DNA of 37,701 nt from Candidatus Jacksonbacteria bacterium RIFOXYB2_FULL_44_15 (GTDB taxonomy: Bacteria; Patescibacteriota; Patescibacteriia; UBA9629), in assembly GCA_001818235.1 (NCBI GenBank), contig MHJY01000030.1, forward strand, positions 1-37,701. Reading direction: 5' to 3'. Below the pieces are notes generated by a model. It was not told the DNA's origin and did not search any database. It saw nothing but the letters and a program-made list of their open reading frames with translations. Below, piece by piece: positions 1 through 8,836 of the stretch (position 1 is its first letter; every line of letters starts with the position of its first letter). Both the position numbers and the translations under genes were made by a program.

Positions 1-2171
1 GCCTGATACGCGGTTTCCGGATCACCTAAATAATAGCGCTTACGGTCAACGGGATTGATATACCAGGCCGCACCTTTAGCCTGCACCTGCAATAATATCC
101 GGCCGTTTAACCGCTCAATCAATTTACTGTCATAAGCATACTTGCCAACGCCTGTCGGACGGTAACCGGAAGTTACTTCGGTTCGGTCATCATAACCGTC
201 GAGGTCAGTGTCTTTTTTATTGCTGTCAGTGCCAAGGATCTTTTCCAAACTATCAGCCAAACCATCACTATCGCTATCTTTCAGATTATAAATCCGCTCC
301 TGCCAGCCGATTGGAATCTTCTCCAAATCACTGGTAGTAATCCCCAAACCAAAAGCGCGCATAATATCATAAGCGGCCTGTCCATTTCGCAAATAAAATT
401 TATTCACCGATACTGGATCAACATACCAGGCTTCACCGTTTGCCTCCACCTGCAATAAAATTTTACCTTTGACTTGTATAGCAAGCACTGTATCAATCCG
501 GGTGAGAAAATTATACTCCATTGTCATCAGATCGCTTTCAAACTGGCTAACCGGCCGGCTAATTGTAACTATCTTTCGCGCGACCGCTAAAGGCGAAAGA
601 TACCGATTGCCGTCTATTGGCAGTGCATTATTGATCACCAAAAGACTCTGATTTAAAATATTATTTTGTTCATTGCTTTCACTAATTTGATGCCCGCTGT
701 CAACTTCGAAATTAACGGTCATCGTGCCGCTCCCGGTACGCAACCATTCCAAATTATGCGTCTTCTCCAGCGTCGCGCCAGCCGCGATTTGACCGGCCGA
801 AAATTGACTGGCTAACCCGGAAGTAAAACCGATGAGGCTATAATCAAAATTTGTCAGTGGTACTTTGCTGTTATTTTTCCAAGCCACGGTTATTGTTAAT
901 GGATCGCCAGACCAAACAACATTGCCCGCGCGTTTATTATTTTTGACTTCAAATTTGATTGCTGATAAATCAGGCAGATCCGCGGTAACCGTCACTTCAG
1001 CAGTCTTGGTGGTGGAGAGCGACTGGCTGTCGGTAATGGCAAGCGTTAATTGATACTTGCCTGTTTTGGTATAAATATGGGTAAACGTTTTCTCCAAACT
1101 TGCACCGATCGGCGTGACGTCGCTTTTGTCTTTAATCGTTAAGCCATCGCCCCAGTTTAAAACGTAATCTAAGTGAACGCCATCAGGATCGCTCACTATC
1201 AAACCCCAAGTCGCCAAATCGTTGACTTTAGCAATTTGCGGCGGCCAACTTTCGGTAATCACTGGCGGACTGGTTGTCGTCTTAACATTAACAAATATTA
1301 CTGCGCTATCAGAATAATTTGTAACACTATCAACGCAGTCAATTTTGAATTCCAAAGTTTTGACGTAACCAAGGTTACTGTCCCGCGCGTATGCGGTCGC
1401 GCTCCCGCTTGGTAACGTAATTTTCGTGCCCAGCTCGCTCCAAAGACCACCGGCCTCAAGCGGTACCGGACTGCCGGATACTGTGCAATTATTATCAAAA
1501 GTACTGACCCAAGATACTACCATCCGCTCATTGTAATTAACTTCTACAATTTGATTTGCGCCGTTTACTTTAAGATCTACTTTTAGTTCAGGTACCGAAA
1601 TTATCAAAACCGTCGGTTTGGTGACTTCTACTGATTGCCGCGCGCTACCTGATCCTTCAGCCATTGTCGCTTTACTAGTAGTAACTTCAAGTTTTTTAAT
1701 TTGTGGATCTAATAAAATATATTTAATTTTACCAATCGCACCATCGGCTAAAAATGAACCTTTTTTTACGGCATGAATCAAAATTTTACTGCCTGCTGGC
1801 GCAATTATTTGCTCCTCCTCACCTTCAATTAAGGCAGTAGTTTTAGTAATATCAATTTCCCAATCAGTTGTGCTCGGCAAATATTCTAATTGAACTTGCG
1901 ATTCCTTTAATTGCATATCCTGACCGAATTCATCTTTCCCGGAAAACAGCCACCAAATTTGATACAAATTGATATCACGACTCCCGATGTTATTCACTGC
2001 TACATTAATCTCACCGCTAGTTTGCGTTTGATTAGATATGCTTTGCGTTAAGCTAATCGGGCTATCAGCCGCGCGACTGGATTTAATTTGCAGGAACACA
2101 AAAAGACCTAAACCTATAATCAAAAAAAGGCTTAAAATAATAACTTTAAACTTATGGGCAGTTTTGGGCAT
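1..2171 (-). CDS. Secreted multidomain surface protein (PKD, CARDB, CPR repeat domain), incomplete at window edge
   Basis: This open frame is absent from the ORF track because it runs off the left edge. It starts at ATG 2171 and stays open for 723 codons. I read an N-terminal membrane/signal segment (FKVIILSLFLIIGLGLFVF), then a domain resembling cohesin or an Ig fold. A PKD-like domain follows (NWGDG, then FTHIYTKTGKYQLTLAITD), then a CARDB-like domain (ending ISESNEQNNI). Two copies of a short domain come next (ILLQVEANGEAWYVDPV and ILLQVQAKGAAWYINPVDR) separated by Asp-rich calcium-binding-type repeats (DSDSDGLADSLEK, DTDLDGYDD). The short domain is very common in Patescibacteria surface proteins; its function is unknown to me. 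The protein is probably an exported cell-surface or S-layer-associated adhesin. The C-terminus and any anchor lie outside the window. Confidence 0.8.
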   Translation of the reverse strand, partial: MPKTAHKFKVIILSLFLIIGLGLFVFLQIKSSRAADSPISLTQSISNQTQTSGEINVAVNNIGSRDINLYQIWWLFSGKDEFGQDMQLKESQVQLEYLPSTTDWEIDITKTTALIEGEEEQIIAPAGSKILIHAVKKGSFLADGAIGKIKYILLDPQIKKLEVTTSKATMAEGSGSARQSVEVTKPTVLIISVPELKVDLKVNGANQIVEVNYNERMVVSWVSTFDNNCTVSGSPVPLEAGGLWSELGTKITLPSGSATAYARDSNLGYVKTLEFKIDCVDSVTNYSDSAVIFVNVKTTTSPPVITESWPPQIAKVNDLATWGLIVSDPDGVHLDYVLNWGDGLTIKDKSDVTPIGASLEKTFTHIYTKTGKYQLTLAITDSQSLSTTKTAEVTVTADLPDLSAIKFEVKNNKRAGNVVWSGDPLTITVAWKNNSKVPLTNFDYSLIGFTSGLASQFSAGQIAAGATLEKTHNLEWLRTGSGTMTVNFEVDSGHQISESNEQNNILNQSLLVINNALPIDGNRYLSPLAVARKIVTISRPVSQFESDLMTMEYNFLTRIDTVLAIQVKGKILLQVEANGEAWYVDPVSVNKFYLRNGQAAYDIMRAFGLGITTSDLEKIPIGWQERIYNLKDSDSDGLADSLEKILGTDSNKKDTDLDGYDDRTEVTSGYRPTGVGKYAYDSKLIERLNGRILLQVQAKGAAWYINPVDRKRYYLGDPETAYQ

Positions 2172-2213
2172 ACCCCGTAAATTGATGCCTAAAATTAAAG
2201 AAAAACTAAAATT

Positions 2214-2222
2214 ATTATATCA
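2214..2222 (-). promoter_or_regulatory. Extended -10 promoter for the surface protein gene
   Basis: On the minus strand TGATATAAT is an ideal extended -10 (TGn plus TATAAT), placing a transcription start near 2207 and a leader of about 36 nt before ATG 2171. No good -35 is visible, which fits an extended -10 promoter. Confidence 0.6.
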
Positions 2223-2257
2223 CAGCGCCAGCAAAAAACAAAACTGATTAACGCCTG

Positions 2258-2316
2258 AATTGCCATTCCGAGCGTAGCGAGGCCAGCCAGAGGCTGATCA
2301 CCCTTTGGGCGGAATC
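2258..2316. repeat. Palindromic intergenic repeat (CCGAGC family), variant with GCCAGCCAGAGGCTGATC core
   Basis: This segment reads ATTCCGAGCGTAGCGAGG, then GCCAGCCAGAGGCTGATC, a CCCTTTGGG mini-hairpin and GGAATCCC. The same core recurs at 2412-2441 and, inverted, at 10962-10989. It is one member of a dispersed hairpin family seen five or more times in this window, always outside genes. Confidence 0.75.
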
Positions 2317-2322
2317 CCTGTA

Positions 2323-2574
2323 GTTAATTTTCAATTCTCAATTTACAAATCAATATCAAATTATTTAATGACTTAATTTTCAAACTGTTTGAAAATTTGT
2401 TCATTGTTATTGCCAGCCAGAGGCTGATCGCCCTTTGGGCGAAAAATTCAATGAACCTCCGCGCAGCAAGCTGACGAGGTATAAAATGAATTACTATCAG
2501 AATGATACGGTAACCGCGCAGCAAGCTGTCGCGGAATCAGCAAGTTGAAAATTAGTAAATTGAAAATTCTTAAC
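2323..2574. repeat. Long AT-rich imperfect palindrome with nested hairpins
   Basis: The left arm (GTTAATTTTCAATTCTCAAT) is matched in inverted orientation by the right arm (GTAAATTGAAAATTCTTAAC). Between the arms lie a TTTTCAAACTGTTTGAAAA hairpin, a second copy of the GCCAGCCAGAGGCTGATC core, and two related small hairpins at 2456-2479 and 2514-2534 that share GCGCAGCAAGCTG. I see no convincing gene in 2172-2748; the 66-aa minus ORF here runs through the repeats. Confidence 0.65.
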
Positions 2575-2725
2575 GAGGGATCCCTCCACTCCTCCTCGCC
2601 GCTGCTCGGCGTCGGTCGGGATGACAACGCTTACTAACTACTTGTGTCAGTCAAAATTATGCTTTTGCTTGTCATTCCGACCGAAGGTCCGATAGCAATC
2701 GGACCGTAGTGGAGGAATCCCTCTC
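2573..2725. repeat. Inverted pair of CCGAGC-family repeats
   Basis: The left arm reads GAGGGATCCCTCCACTCC ... GTCGGGATGACAAC and the right arm reads TTGTCATTCCGACC ... AGTGGAGGAATCCCTCTC. The arms are complementary and would fold into one large hairpin with about 40 nt of unique sequence at its tip. The right arm contains its own GGTCCGATAGCAATCGGACC palindrome. The element sits just beyond the rsmA stop, so it could protect the 3' end of that transcript. Confidence 0.7.
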
Positions 2726-2748
2726 TTTATGATCCAAAGCGATCCCTT

Positions 2749-3606
2749 TTAGTTTTTGTTTTTAATGTTCATCTCTTTCCACTCCCCGGCCAGCCTCAGC
2801 CAATCCTCCATCGACAATTGCTCGGCCCGCGCCAAAACAGGCAATTTTGCCGCCAAAAAAATTTCCTCCCACTGCGCCCGATTCTTTAGCAAATAATTAG
2901 TGAGGTTGCTGATCAACAGTTTCCGTTTGCTAGCAAAACCGGCTTTAAGCAAAGCGAAAAAACATTCCTCCACCGCTTGCCGCCCGGCGTCCGGCTTAAC
3001 GACAATTTTAAGCAAGGCAGAATCAACATTTGGCATCGGCCAAAAAAAACTTCGCGAAATAGTGGTGATTATTTTCGGCTCGCCGTAAAACTGCACCGCT
3101 AAAGATAATTTGGAAGTCTGCGGCGGCTGGGCGCAAATCCGCTGGGCAACTTCTTGCTGAATGATTACCACCAAACTTTCCGGCGGGTTACTTTCTGACA
3201 AAAACAGCCGCAAAATCCGCGGGGCAATGTAATAAGGCAAATTTCCAACTACCTTGTAAGTTTTAAAATTTAAAATTTGAAATTTAAAATTGAGCACGTC
3301 CTCTCCCCTAACCTCAACATTATTTGATTGTTCCGTTACTTCCTCCAAAATCGGCAGCAAGCGCGCGTCAATTTCATAAGCCACGACTGTTTTTGCCTTA
3401 GACGCCAAGGGCACTGTCAGCACACCCAAACCAGCCCCGACTTCTATCACCAAATCATTTTTTGATAAGTCAGCGGCAGAAACAACTTTGTTTACAATAT
3501 TTCGATCAATCAAAAAATTCTGCCCCAGTGATTTCTTGGGATTGATGTTCGCGGAAAGTAAAATGTTTTTTAATTTTGCTGGAGAGAGAAGGTCGGAGTG
3601 AATCAT
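2749..3606 (-). CDS. rsmA: 16S rRNA (adenine1518-N6/adenine1519-N6)-dimethyltransferase
   Basis: RsmA/KsgA dimethylates two adjacent adenines in helix 45 of 16S rRNA during small-subunit maturation, using SAM. Visible motifs are KKSLGQNFL (residues 25-32), the SAM-binding EVGAGLG (55-61) and the catalytic NLPYY (122-126). The track starts at TTG 3627; I prefer ATG 3606, which gives 285 aa and a normal N-terminus, with GGA six bases upstream. A TATAAT lies at 3643-3648. Residues about 105-115 (LNFKFQILNFK) look like an in-frame remnant of the AT-rich intergenic repeat, lengthening the loop before NLPYY. The C-terminal helical domain is present. The gene follows pcrA in the same orientation. 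Confidence 0.95.
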   Translation of the reverse strand: MIHSDLLSPAKLKNILLSANINPKKSLGQNFLIDRNIVNKVVSAADLSKNDLVIEVGAGLGVLTVPLASKAKTVVAYEIDARLLPILEEVTEQSNNVEVRGEDVLNFKFQILNFKTYKVVGNLPYYIAPRILRLFLSESNPPESLVVIIQQEVAQRICAQPPQTSKLSLAVQFYGEPKIITTISRSFFWPMPNVDSALLKIVVKPDAGRQAVEECFFALLKAGFASKRKLLISNLTNYLLKNRAQWEEIFLAAKLPVLARAEQLSMEDWLRLAGEWKEMNIKNKN

Positions 3607-3642
3607 AAAATTCCAATTTAATATCAAATTAATATCAAAAAA

Positions 3643-3763
3643 ATTATACTAATTATTCTAATTAACCTAATTGTTCTAAATAAATCCCAATGTCCAATGA
3701 CTAAATTTATGAATTGGGTTTTGGTGCTTATTTAGAATAATTAGAACAATTAGAATAATTTAA
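3643..3763. repeat. Long AT-rich palindrome between pcrA and rsmA
   Basis: The left arm AATTATTCTAATTAACCTAA and the right arm TTAGAACAATTAGAATAATT are near-complementary over about 33 bp. The loop contains a second inner pairing (AATCCCAAT with AATTGGGTT). The whole intergenic gap is therefore one hairpin. It also carries the TATAAT that probably serves rsmA, so the structure may separate the pcrA and rsmA transcripts. Confidence 0.65.
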
Positions 3764-3772
3764 CAACTTTTT

Positions 3773-5947
3773 TTACTCCCTCACCCATTCAACTATCTTC
3801 CTATCCACCCCCGCAACAAATTCCGACACCTGCGGATAAATAAGCGCGCCGTACAATTGGCGCTGGCGCGTATGCGTTAAATATAACCGTTCGCGGGCGC
3901 GCGTAATGCCCACATAACACAACCGCCGCTCTTCCTCCAGTTCTGCCGGGTTAAGCGTGGCCGACGCGTGCGGCAGAAGCCCCTGTTCCAGGCCGACCAT
4001 AAAAACCGTCTCAAATTCCAAACCTTTGGCGCTGTGGATCGTCATTAAAGTTAGTGCTTGGCTTTGATCGTTTAAGCTATCAATATCAGAAACGAGCGCG
4101 ATCTCTTCCAAAAAACCGCGCAAGGCCTCTAGCCCACGTCCGGTGCTGTAACGTACAGCCGCGCTTGCCAGTTCGCGGATATTTTCTTCCCGTTCCGTAA
4201 AATTTAACTGAGTGGCTTTAAGGTGCTCAAAATAACCACTGGACTCGGCGATTTGAATAATCATTTCGGCAACCGATAATTTGTCGAGTTCCCCGGATAG
4301 CGCCGACCAAAGCGTAAAAAAAGGCAATACTTTTTTAGCCGGACCAGCCATCCCCCGGGCGACTTCACTGCCAAAAAATTGTTTTGCCCCAGCGAAATCA
4401 AAATTATTGTTCCGCAACCAAGTGGCTAAATATTGCCAAGTTTTCGGTCCGATCCCGCGCGGCGGAATGTTGATAACGCGTTCCAGACTCACTAAGTCGC
4501 GATGATTCGCCAATAGTCGCAAATACGCCAAGAGGTCTTTAATCTCCTGCCGCTCGTAAAATCGCACCCCGCCGATAATTTTGTACGGCACGTTCCAGTC
4601 CAGCAAAACCTCTTCCAAAGCCCTTGATTGAGCGTTAGTGCGATAAAGAACAACAAAAGTATTCAGGTTGATTCCGTCCAACCGCACTGGCCGAGAACGG
4701 CTGATGTTTAATCGGGCGCTTGGCCGCTCGCCGCGACGCGACGCCATCACGCGATCTAGAATTCCACCCCTGCCCGGCTTTTGACATTGCTCTTGATCCT
4801 CATACTCATATTCTAATTCCTGGGTCTGACGTTTTTCTGATTCTTCTGATTCCGTCGATTTGGACTTGCCGGTCAACTTGGCAATTTGGCTAATCACAAA
4901 TTCAGCCTCAGCCCGCTCATCTTCCACTTCCACGATTTGCGGCAGAACTCCGCGCGGATTTTCCGTCCATAATACTTTTTTGTTTTGATGCCTGTTTTTG
5001 GCGATCACGGCGTTGGCCAAATTTAAAATGCTTTGCGTGGATCGATAATTTTGTTCAAGCAAAAACGTCTTGGTCTTGGGATAATCACGAGTAAAATTTA
5101 AAATATTATCCAAATTCGCTCCTCGGAAACCGTAAATGCTTTGATAATCATCACCCACGACAAACAAGTTCTGGTGCCCGGCCGCCAAAAGCCGGCAGAA
5201 TTCGTATTGGGCATAATTCGTGTCCTGATATTCATCAACCAAAATATATTGCCAGCGATTTTGATACTTTTGCCGGATCAATGGGTAATCACGCAAAAGC
5301 AAAACCGTTTTGAATAATAAATCGCTAAAATCCAGGGCATTGACTTCGGCTAAATAATTTTGATAATGGCCGTAAATTTGCTGGACTATTTTTAAAACCG
5401 GCGGCGGCAAATCATCTTTAAACTCATCTAAAAATTGTTCCGGCTCGACTAATCGCATTTTCGCTTGATCCAATAATTTGGCGATAATACGCGGATTAAA
5501 ATCCGTCAGACTGATTTGAGCCTCGCTTAAAACTTGCTTTATGGCTTTACGAACATCGGCGCCATCAAAAATCGTATAATTACCATTCCAAAGAGCACCC
5601 AGCGCGCCAATGTCCTCCCGCAGAATCCGCGCGCAAACCGAATGAAAAGTACCGATTGCCGGTGTAGCTAGGGCAAACCCGGTAAATCGTTTAGCAACGG
5701 CCGGCAAATTTAATAGTTCCCGCGCCCGCAGAGCCATCTCACCGGCCGCTTTATTGGTAAAAGTAACCGCTAAAATTTGCTCTGGCCGCACGCCCTCTTG
5801 GGCAATTAAATAGGCCAGACGATGAGTGAGCACGCGCGTTTTTCCACTGCCAGCGCCGGCCAATACTAAAACCGGCCCTTTGACTTGGGCGACGGCTGAC
5901 TGCTGTGCTGTATTCAATTGCTTAAGAATATCTTTCACGATTGACAA
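3773..5947 (-). CDS. pcrA: UvrD/PcrA-family ATP-dependent DNA helicase with an in-frame insertion
   Basis: Superfamily 1A 3'-5' DNA helicase acting in repair and replication-fork maintenance. All motifs are visible: Walker A GAGSGKT (31-37), AVTFTNKAAGEM, DEYQDTN (about 233-239), VVGDDYQSIYGFRGA (about 263), LEQNYRSTQSIL, LMTIHSAKGLEFE and YVGITRARERLYLT. Between the region after motif IV and NLNTFVVLYRTNAQSR there are about 70 residues where homologues usually have 10-15. The insert has an acidic half (EYEYEDQEQ) and a basic half (RGERPSARLNISRSRPVRL). The protein ends about 35 residues after motif VI, so the C-terminal Tudor-like RNA-polymerase-binding domain of typical PcrA is missing. The start is uncertain: TTG 5947 (track) or GTG 5938. 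It is divergent from the S1-domain gene. Confidence 0.93.
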   Translation of the reverse strand: MSIVKDILKQLNTAQQSAVAQVKGPVLVLAGAGSGKTRVLTHRLAYLIAQEGVRPEQILAVTFTNKAAGEMALRARELLNLPAVAKRFTGFALATPAIGTFHSVCARILREDIGALGALWNGNYTIFDGADVRKAIKQVLSEAQISLTDFNPRIIAKLLDQAKMRLVEPEQFLDEFKDDLPPPVLKIVQQIYGHYQNYLAEVNALDFSDLLFKTVLLLRDYPLIRQKYQNRWQYILVDEYQDTNYAQYEFCRLLAAGHQNLFVVGDDYQSIYGFRGANLDNILNFTRDYPKTKTFLLEQNYRSTQSILNLANAVIAKNRHQNKKVLWTENPRGVLPQIVEVEDERAEAEFVISQIAKLTGKSKSTESEESEKRQTQELEYEYEDQEQCQKPGRGGILDRVMASRRGERPSARLNISRSRPVRLDGINLNTFVVLYRTNAQSRALEEVLLDWNVPYKIIGGVRFYERQEIKDLLAYLRLLANHRDLVSLERVINIPPRGIGPKTWQYLATWLRNNNFDFAGAKQFFGSEVARGMAGPAKKVLPFFTLWSALSGELDKLSVAEMIIQIAESSGYFEHLKATQLNFTEREENIRELASAAVRYSTGRGLEALRGFLEEIALVSDIDSLNDQSQALTLMTIHSAKGLEFETVFMVGLEQGLLPHASATLNPAELEEERRLCYVGITRARERLYLTHTRQRQLYGALIYPQVSEFVAGVDRKIVEWVRE

Positions 5948-5969
5948 AAGACTGGCAAAAAGTTATGAT
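5941..5969 (+). promoter_or_regulatory. Consensus sigma70 promoter for the S1/ftsH run
   Basis: TTGACA (5941-5946), a 17-bp spacer and TATGAT (5964-5969) give an almost perfect promoter. The predicted start is about 5976-5977, only 3-4 nt before ATG 5980, so the mRNA would be leaderless or nearly so. The -35 overlaps the pcrA start region on the other strand, so the two genes may compete for this site. Confidence 0.8.
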
Positions 5970-5979
5970 GGAAATTACT

Positions 5980-6897
5980 ATGACTACTATGCTTAAAGAT
6001 AATCCTACTGTGGCAATTAGCGCCGCAACCACCAAACTCAACAAGCTAATAAACGATCACCTTTCCAATCTACCAAAAAACGGTGATATTGTAAAAGCCC
6101 AAATTCTTAAATCTGGGAGAAAAGAAATTTTGGTCGACATTCCAGGCTTTACCACCGGCGTAATTCGCGGCCGGGAAGTAAAAAATTTACCGCTGGAATA
6201 CCAACATCTGGAACCTGGCACAACCATTGAGGCCATGGTCACGGACACCGAAAACGAAAACGGCCAAATGGAATTATCCTTGCAAGCGGCACTGGTCGAA
6301 ACAGCCTGGCGCTTTGTGAAAGAAAAAGAAGAACGGCAAGAAGTTATCGACATCAAAATTAACGGCGCCAACAAAGGCGGGCTTCTGGCTTCCATCAAAG
6401 GAATGACGGCTTTTTTGCCGGTTTCGCAATTAATCCCGGAGCACTACCCGCATGTCGAAGGCGGCGACAAAAAAAGAATTCTTAAAAAACTCAAAGATTT
6501 TGTCGGCAAAGTTTTAACCGTCAAAATAATCAGCTCGAATCCGGAAGAAGAAAAAATCATTATTTCCGAAAAGAAAGCCTGGGAAGAAACCCAGAAATTA
6601 AAAATTCTAAACTTTAAAGTTGGCCAAATCATCACGGTCAACATAAAATCAATCACCCATTTCGGCGCTTTCGTTAAATTTGACGATAACCTGGAAGGAT
6701 TAGTTCACGTTTCACAAATCCCGCGGGCTGGGGATCCGGACAAATTAGCCGAGCCTTTGGAAATCCGACAAGAACTTCCGGCCAGAATAATTGATATAAA
6801 AGGCAGCCGAGTTTTTTTCTCGCTCAAAAATTTAACTGAACCAATCGACCAAATAACGCCCACAGAAGAAACGGCGCCCGAAATCGCCGAAGAATAG
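5980..6897 (+). CDS. rpsA: S1 RNA-binding domain protein (ribosomal protein S1-like, three S1 domains)
   Basis: Three consecutive S1/OB-fold repeats at about residues 33-103, 120-203 and 215-285. The last is the most canonical (HFGAFVKFDDNLEGLVHVSQI). This is the size of the short S1 proteins of compact genomes; the expected role is mRNA capture by the 30S subunit. The track start (TTG 5941) is inside the promoter -35, so it is not credible. ATG 5980, or ATG 5989 with a 12-nt leader, fits the promoter. The linker before domain 3 contains KLKILNFKVG, similar to the repeat-like insertion in RsmA. The tail is acidic (EETAPEIAEE). ftsH follows after 18 nt. Whether it is the organism's only S1 cannot be told from this window. 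Confidence 0.8.
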   Translation: MTTMLKDNPTVAISAATTKLNKLINDHLSNLPKNGDIVKAQILKSGRKEILVDIPGFTTGVIRGREVKNLPLEYQHLEPGTTIEAMVTDTENENGQMELSLQAALVETAWRFVKEKEERQEVIDIKINGANKGGLLASIKGMTAFLPVSQLIPEHYPHVEGGDKKRILKKLKDFVGKVLTVKIISSNPEEEKIIISEKKAWEETQKLKILNFKVGQIITVNIKSITHFGAFVKFDDNLEGLVHVSQIPRAGDPDKLAEPLEIRQELPARIIDIKGSRVFFSLKNLTEPIDQITPTEETAPEIAEE

Positions 6898-6915
6898 ATT
6901 GCCCACAAAAAAATA

Positions 6916-8787
6916 ATGAACAAACTGACTAAACAATTTATTGTTTTGTTTTTGACTTTTATTGTGCTGGCCGCGCTTTTGTCGCAGATCAGTTTGCCTT
7001 GGCAGGCAGAAAAACCGCAAGTCATTCCGCTCAACCAACTGGTCGCATTGATTGACGAAGGAAAAATCGCCAGCCTAAATGTTACTTTGGACGGCAAGGT
7101 TAAAGGCAAAGGCGTTGACGGCAAAATGATTGAAACCCAAACTTTAGGCACCGATTCTCTAATCACCACGCTCATTAATTACGGCGTCACTGCGGAACAG
7201 CTCAAAAAAATCAACATCGAAGCCAAAATCACCAGCGGCTGGAGCAGTGCGCTTGGCCTGATTATTCCGATCCTCCTGCCGTTTTTGCTTTTGGGCGGTC
7301 TGCTTTATCTTTTCTATAGGCAAGCGCAGGGTTTAAACAGCAAAACATGGCAATTTGGCGGCAACGCCGGCAAGCAAGTTAACCTGCAAAAAAAAGGCAG
7401 TACCGAAGAACTGCCGGTCAAAACAACTTTCAAAGACGTCGCCGGAGTCAAAGAAGCTAAAGAAGAACTGATGGAAGTTATCGAATTTTTAAAAAATCCA
7501 AAAAAATTTACCGATCTCGGCGCCCGCATCCCGCGTGGTGTTTTATTAATCGGTCCGCCCGGCTGTGGCAAAACATTGCTCGCTAAAGCGGTGGCCGGCG
7601 AAGCCGAAGTGCCGTTCTTCCATATTTCCGGCTCAGAATTTATGGAAATGTTTGTGGGCGTTGGCGCCTCAAGGGTGCGCTCGCTTTTCCAAAAAGCTAA
7701 ACGCAGCGCGCCATGCATTATTTTTATCGACGAACTGGATTCTATCGGCCGGCGTCGCGGCTCCGGCTTTGGCGGCGCGCATGACGAACGCGACCAAACG
7801 TTAAATCAAATTTTGGTGGAAATGGACGGTTTCGAAACTGACATCAATGTTATAGTTATGGCCGCCACCAACCGGCCCGATGTTTTGGACCCGGCGCTCT
7901 TGCGGCCTGGCCGGTTTGACCGGCGCGTCAGCTTAGAATTGCCTGACATTGAGGAGCGCACCGAAATTCTGCAAGTTCACGCCAAAGGCAAACCTTTGAC
8001 TAAAACGGTTAATTTACGCCGCGTCGCCGAACGGACACCTGGATTTTCCGGAGCTGATTTGGCGAATTTGATGAACGAAGCCGCTATCTTTACCGCCAAA
8101 AAAAATAAAAAACAAGTGGGCATGGAAGAAATTTTGCCGAGCATCGAAAAAGTTCTCCTGGGACCGGAACGCCGTAGCCGGGTGATTACTGATAAAGAAA
8201 AAGAAATCACCGCTTATCACGAAGCCGGGCACGCGGTCGTGTCTTACTTCTTGCCAAACGCCGATCCGGTTCATAAAATTTCCATTGTCGCCCGCGGCCA
8301 AGCCGGCGGCTACACCTTAAAAGTCCCGGAAAACGACAAGCATTTGCACAGCCGCGCCGAATTTTTTGACGAGTTAGCGGTTTCTATGGGCGGACTAGCG
8401 GCGGAACGCTTTAAATTTAACGAAATCACGACTGGCGCCAGCGCTGATCTGCAACACGCCACCCAACTGGCCCGCAAACTGGTAACTAAATTTGGCATGA
8501 GCGATAAAATCGGCCCCATTGCCTTGGAAGAAGACACCAATGGTTTCGGCGGCGGTTTGCCATGGGAAGAATCACGCCCCACCTTAAGCAACGAAACCTT
8601 AAAACAAATTGACGACGAAATTGCCGAAGTTCTAAAAAAAGCATATAATAAAGCACAGGTGATTATTACCGCCAATCAGAAAAAATTGGACACTGTCGCG
8701 CAAAAACTGCTGGAGCAGGAAAAAATCGAGAAAGAAGAATTCGAAAGCCTGATGGCCGCTGACTTGAACACCCCGGAAATCAAATAG
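6916..8787 (+). CDS. ftsH: ATP-dependent zinc metalloprotease FtsH
   Basis: Membrane-anchored AAA+ protease that degrades misfolded membrane proteins and short-lived regulators. TM1 is at about residues 8-25 and TM2 at about 112-135, with a small extracytoplasmic domain between. Motifs are Walker A GPPGCGKT (about 213-220), Walker [12 protein letters not shown], the second region of homology [19 protein letters not shown], and the zinc site HEAGH (about 435-439), with the third ligand expected near [16 protein letters not shown]. The length of 623 aa is normal. It is 18 nt downstream of the S1 gene and probably co-transcribed from the promoter at 5941. The downstream gap of 49 nt is very AT-rich with no clear terminator hairpin. 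Confidence 0.97.
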   Translation: MNKLTKQFIVLFLTFIVLAALLSQISLPWQAEKPQVIPLNQLVALIDEGKIASLNVTLDGKVKGKGVDGKMIETQTLGTDSLITTLINYGVTAEQLKKINIEAKITSGWSSALGLIIPILLPFLLLGGLLYLFYRQAQGLNSKTWQFGGNAGKQVNLQKKGSTEELPVKTTFKDVAGVKEAKEELMEVIEFLKNPKKFTDLGARIPRGVLLIGPPGCGKTLLAKAVAGEAEVPFFHISGSEFMEMFVGVGASRVRSLFQKAKRSAPCIIFIDELDSIGRRRGSGFGGAHDERDQTLNQILVEMDGFETDINVIVMAATNRPDVLDPALLRPGRFDRRVSLELPDIEERTEILQVHAKGKPLTKTVNLRRVAERTPGFSGADLANLMNEAAIFTAKKNKKQVGMEEILPSIEKVLLGPERRSRVITDKEKEITAYHEAGHAVVSYFLPNADPVHKISIVARGQAGGYTLKVPENDKHLHSRAEFFDELAVSMGGLAAERFKFNEITTGASADLQHATQLARKLVTKFGMSDKIGPIALEEDTNGFGGGLPWEESRPTLSNETLKQIDDEIAEVLKKAYNKAQVIITANQKKLDTVAQKLLEQEKIEKEEFESLMAADLNTPEIK

Positions 8788-8836
8788 ACCTTCATTATTT
8801 TTTCATTTTTATTTTTAATTTTTAGTTTTTATTACT

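Noticed and set aside
2258-2725. Possible CRISPR-like array
   Set aside because: The repeats are palindromic, of unequal length and not regularly spaced, and no cas gene is nearby.
5941-5979. TTG start of the S1 gene given in the ORF track
   Set aside because: The TTG is part of the -35 TTGACA and lies upstream of the predicted transcript start.
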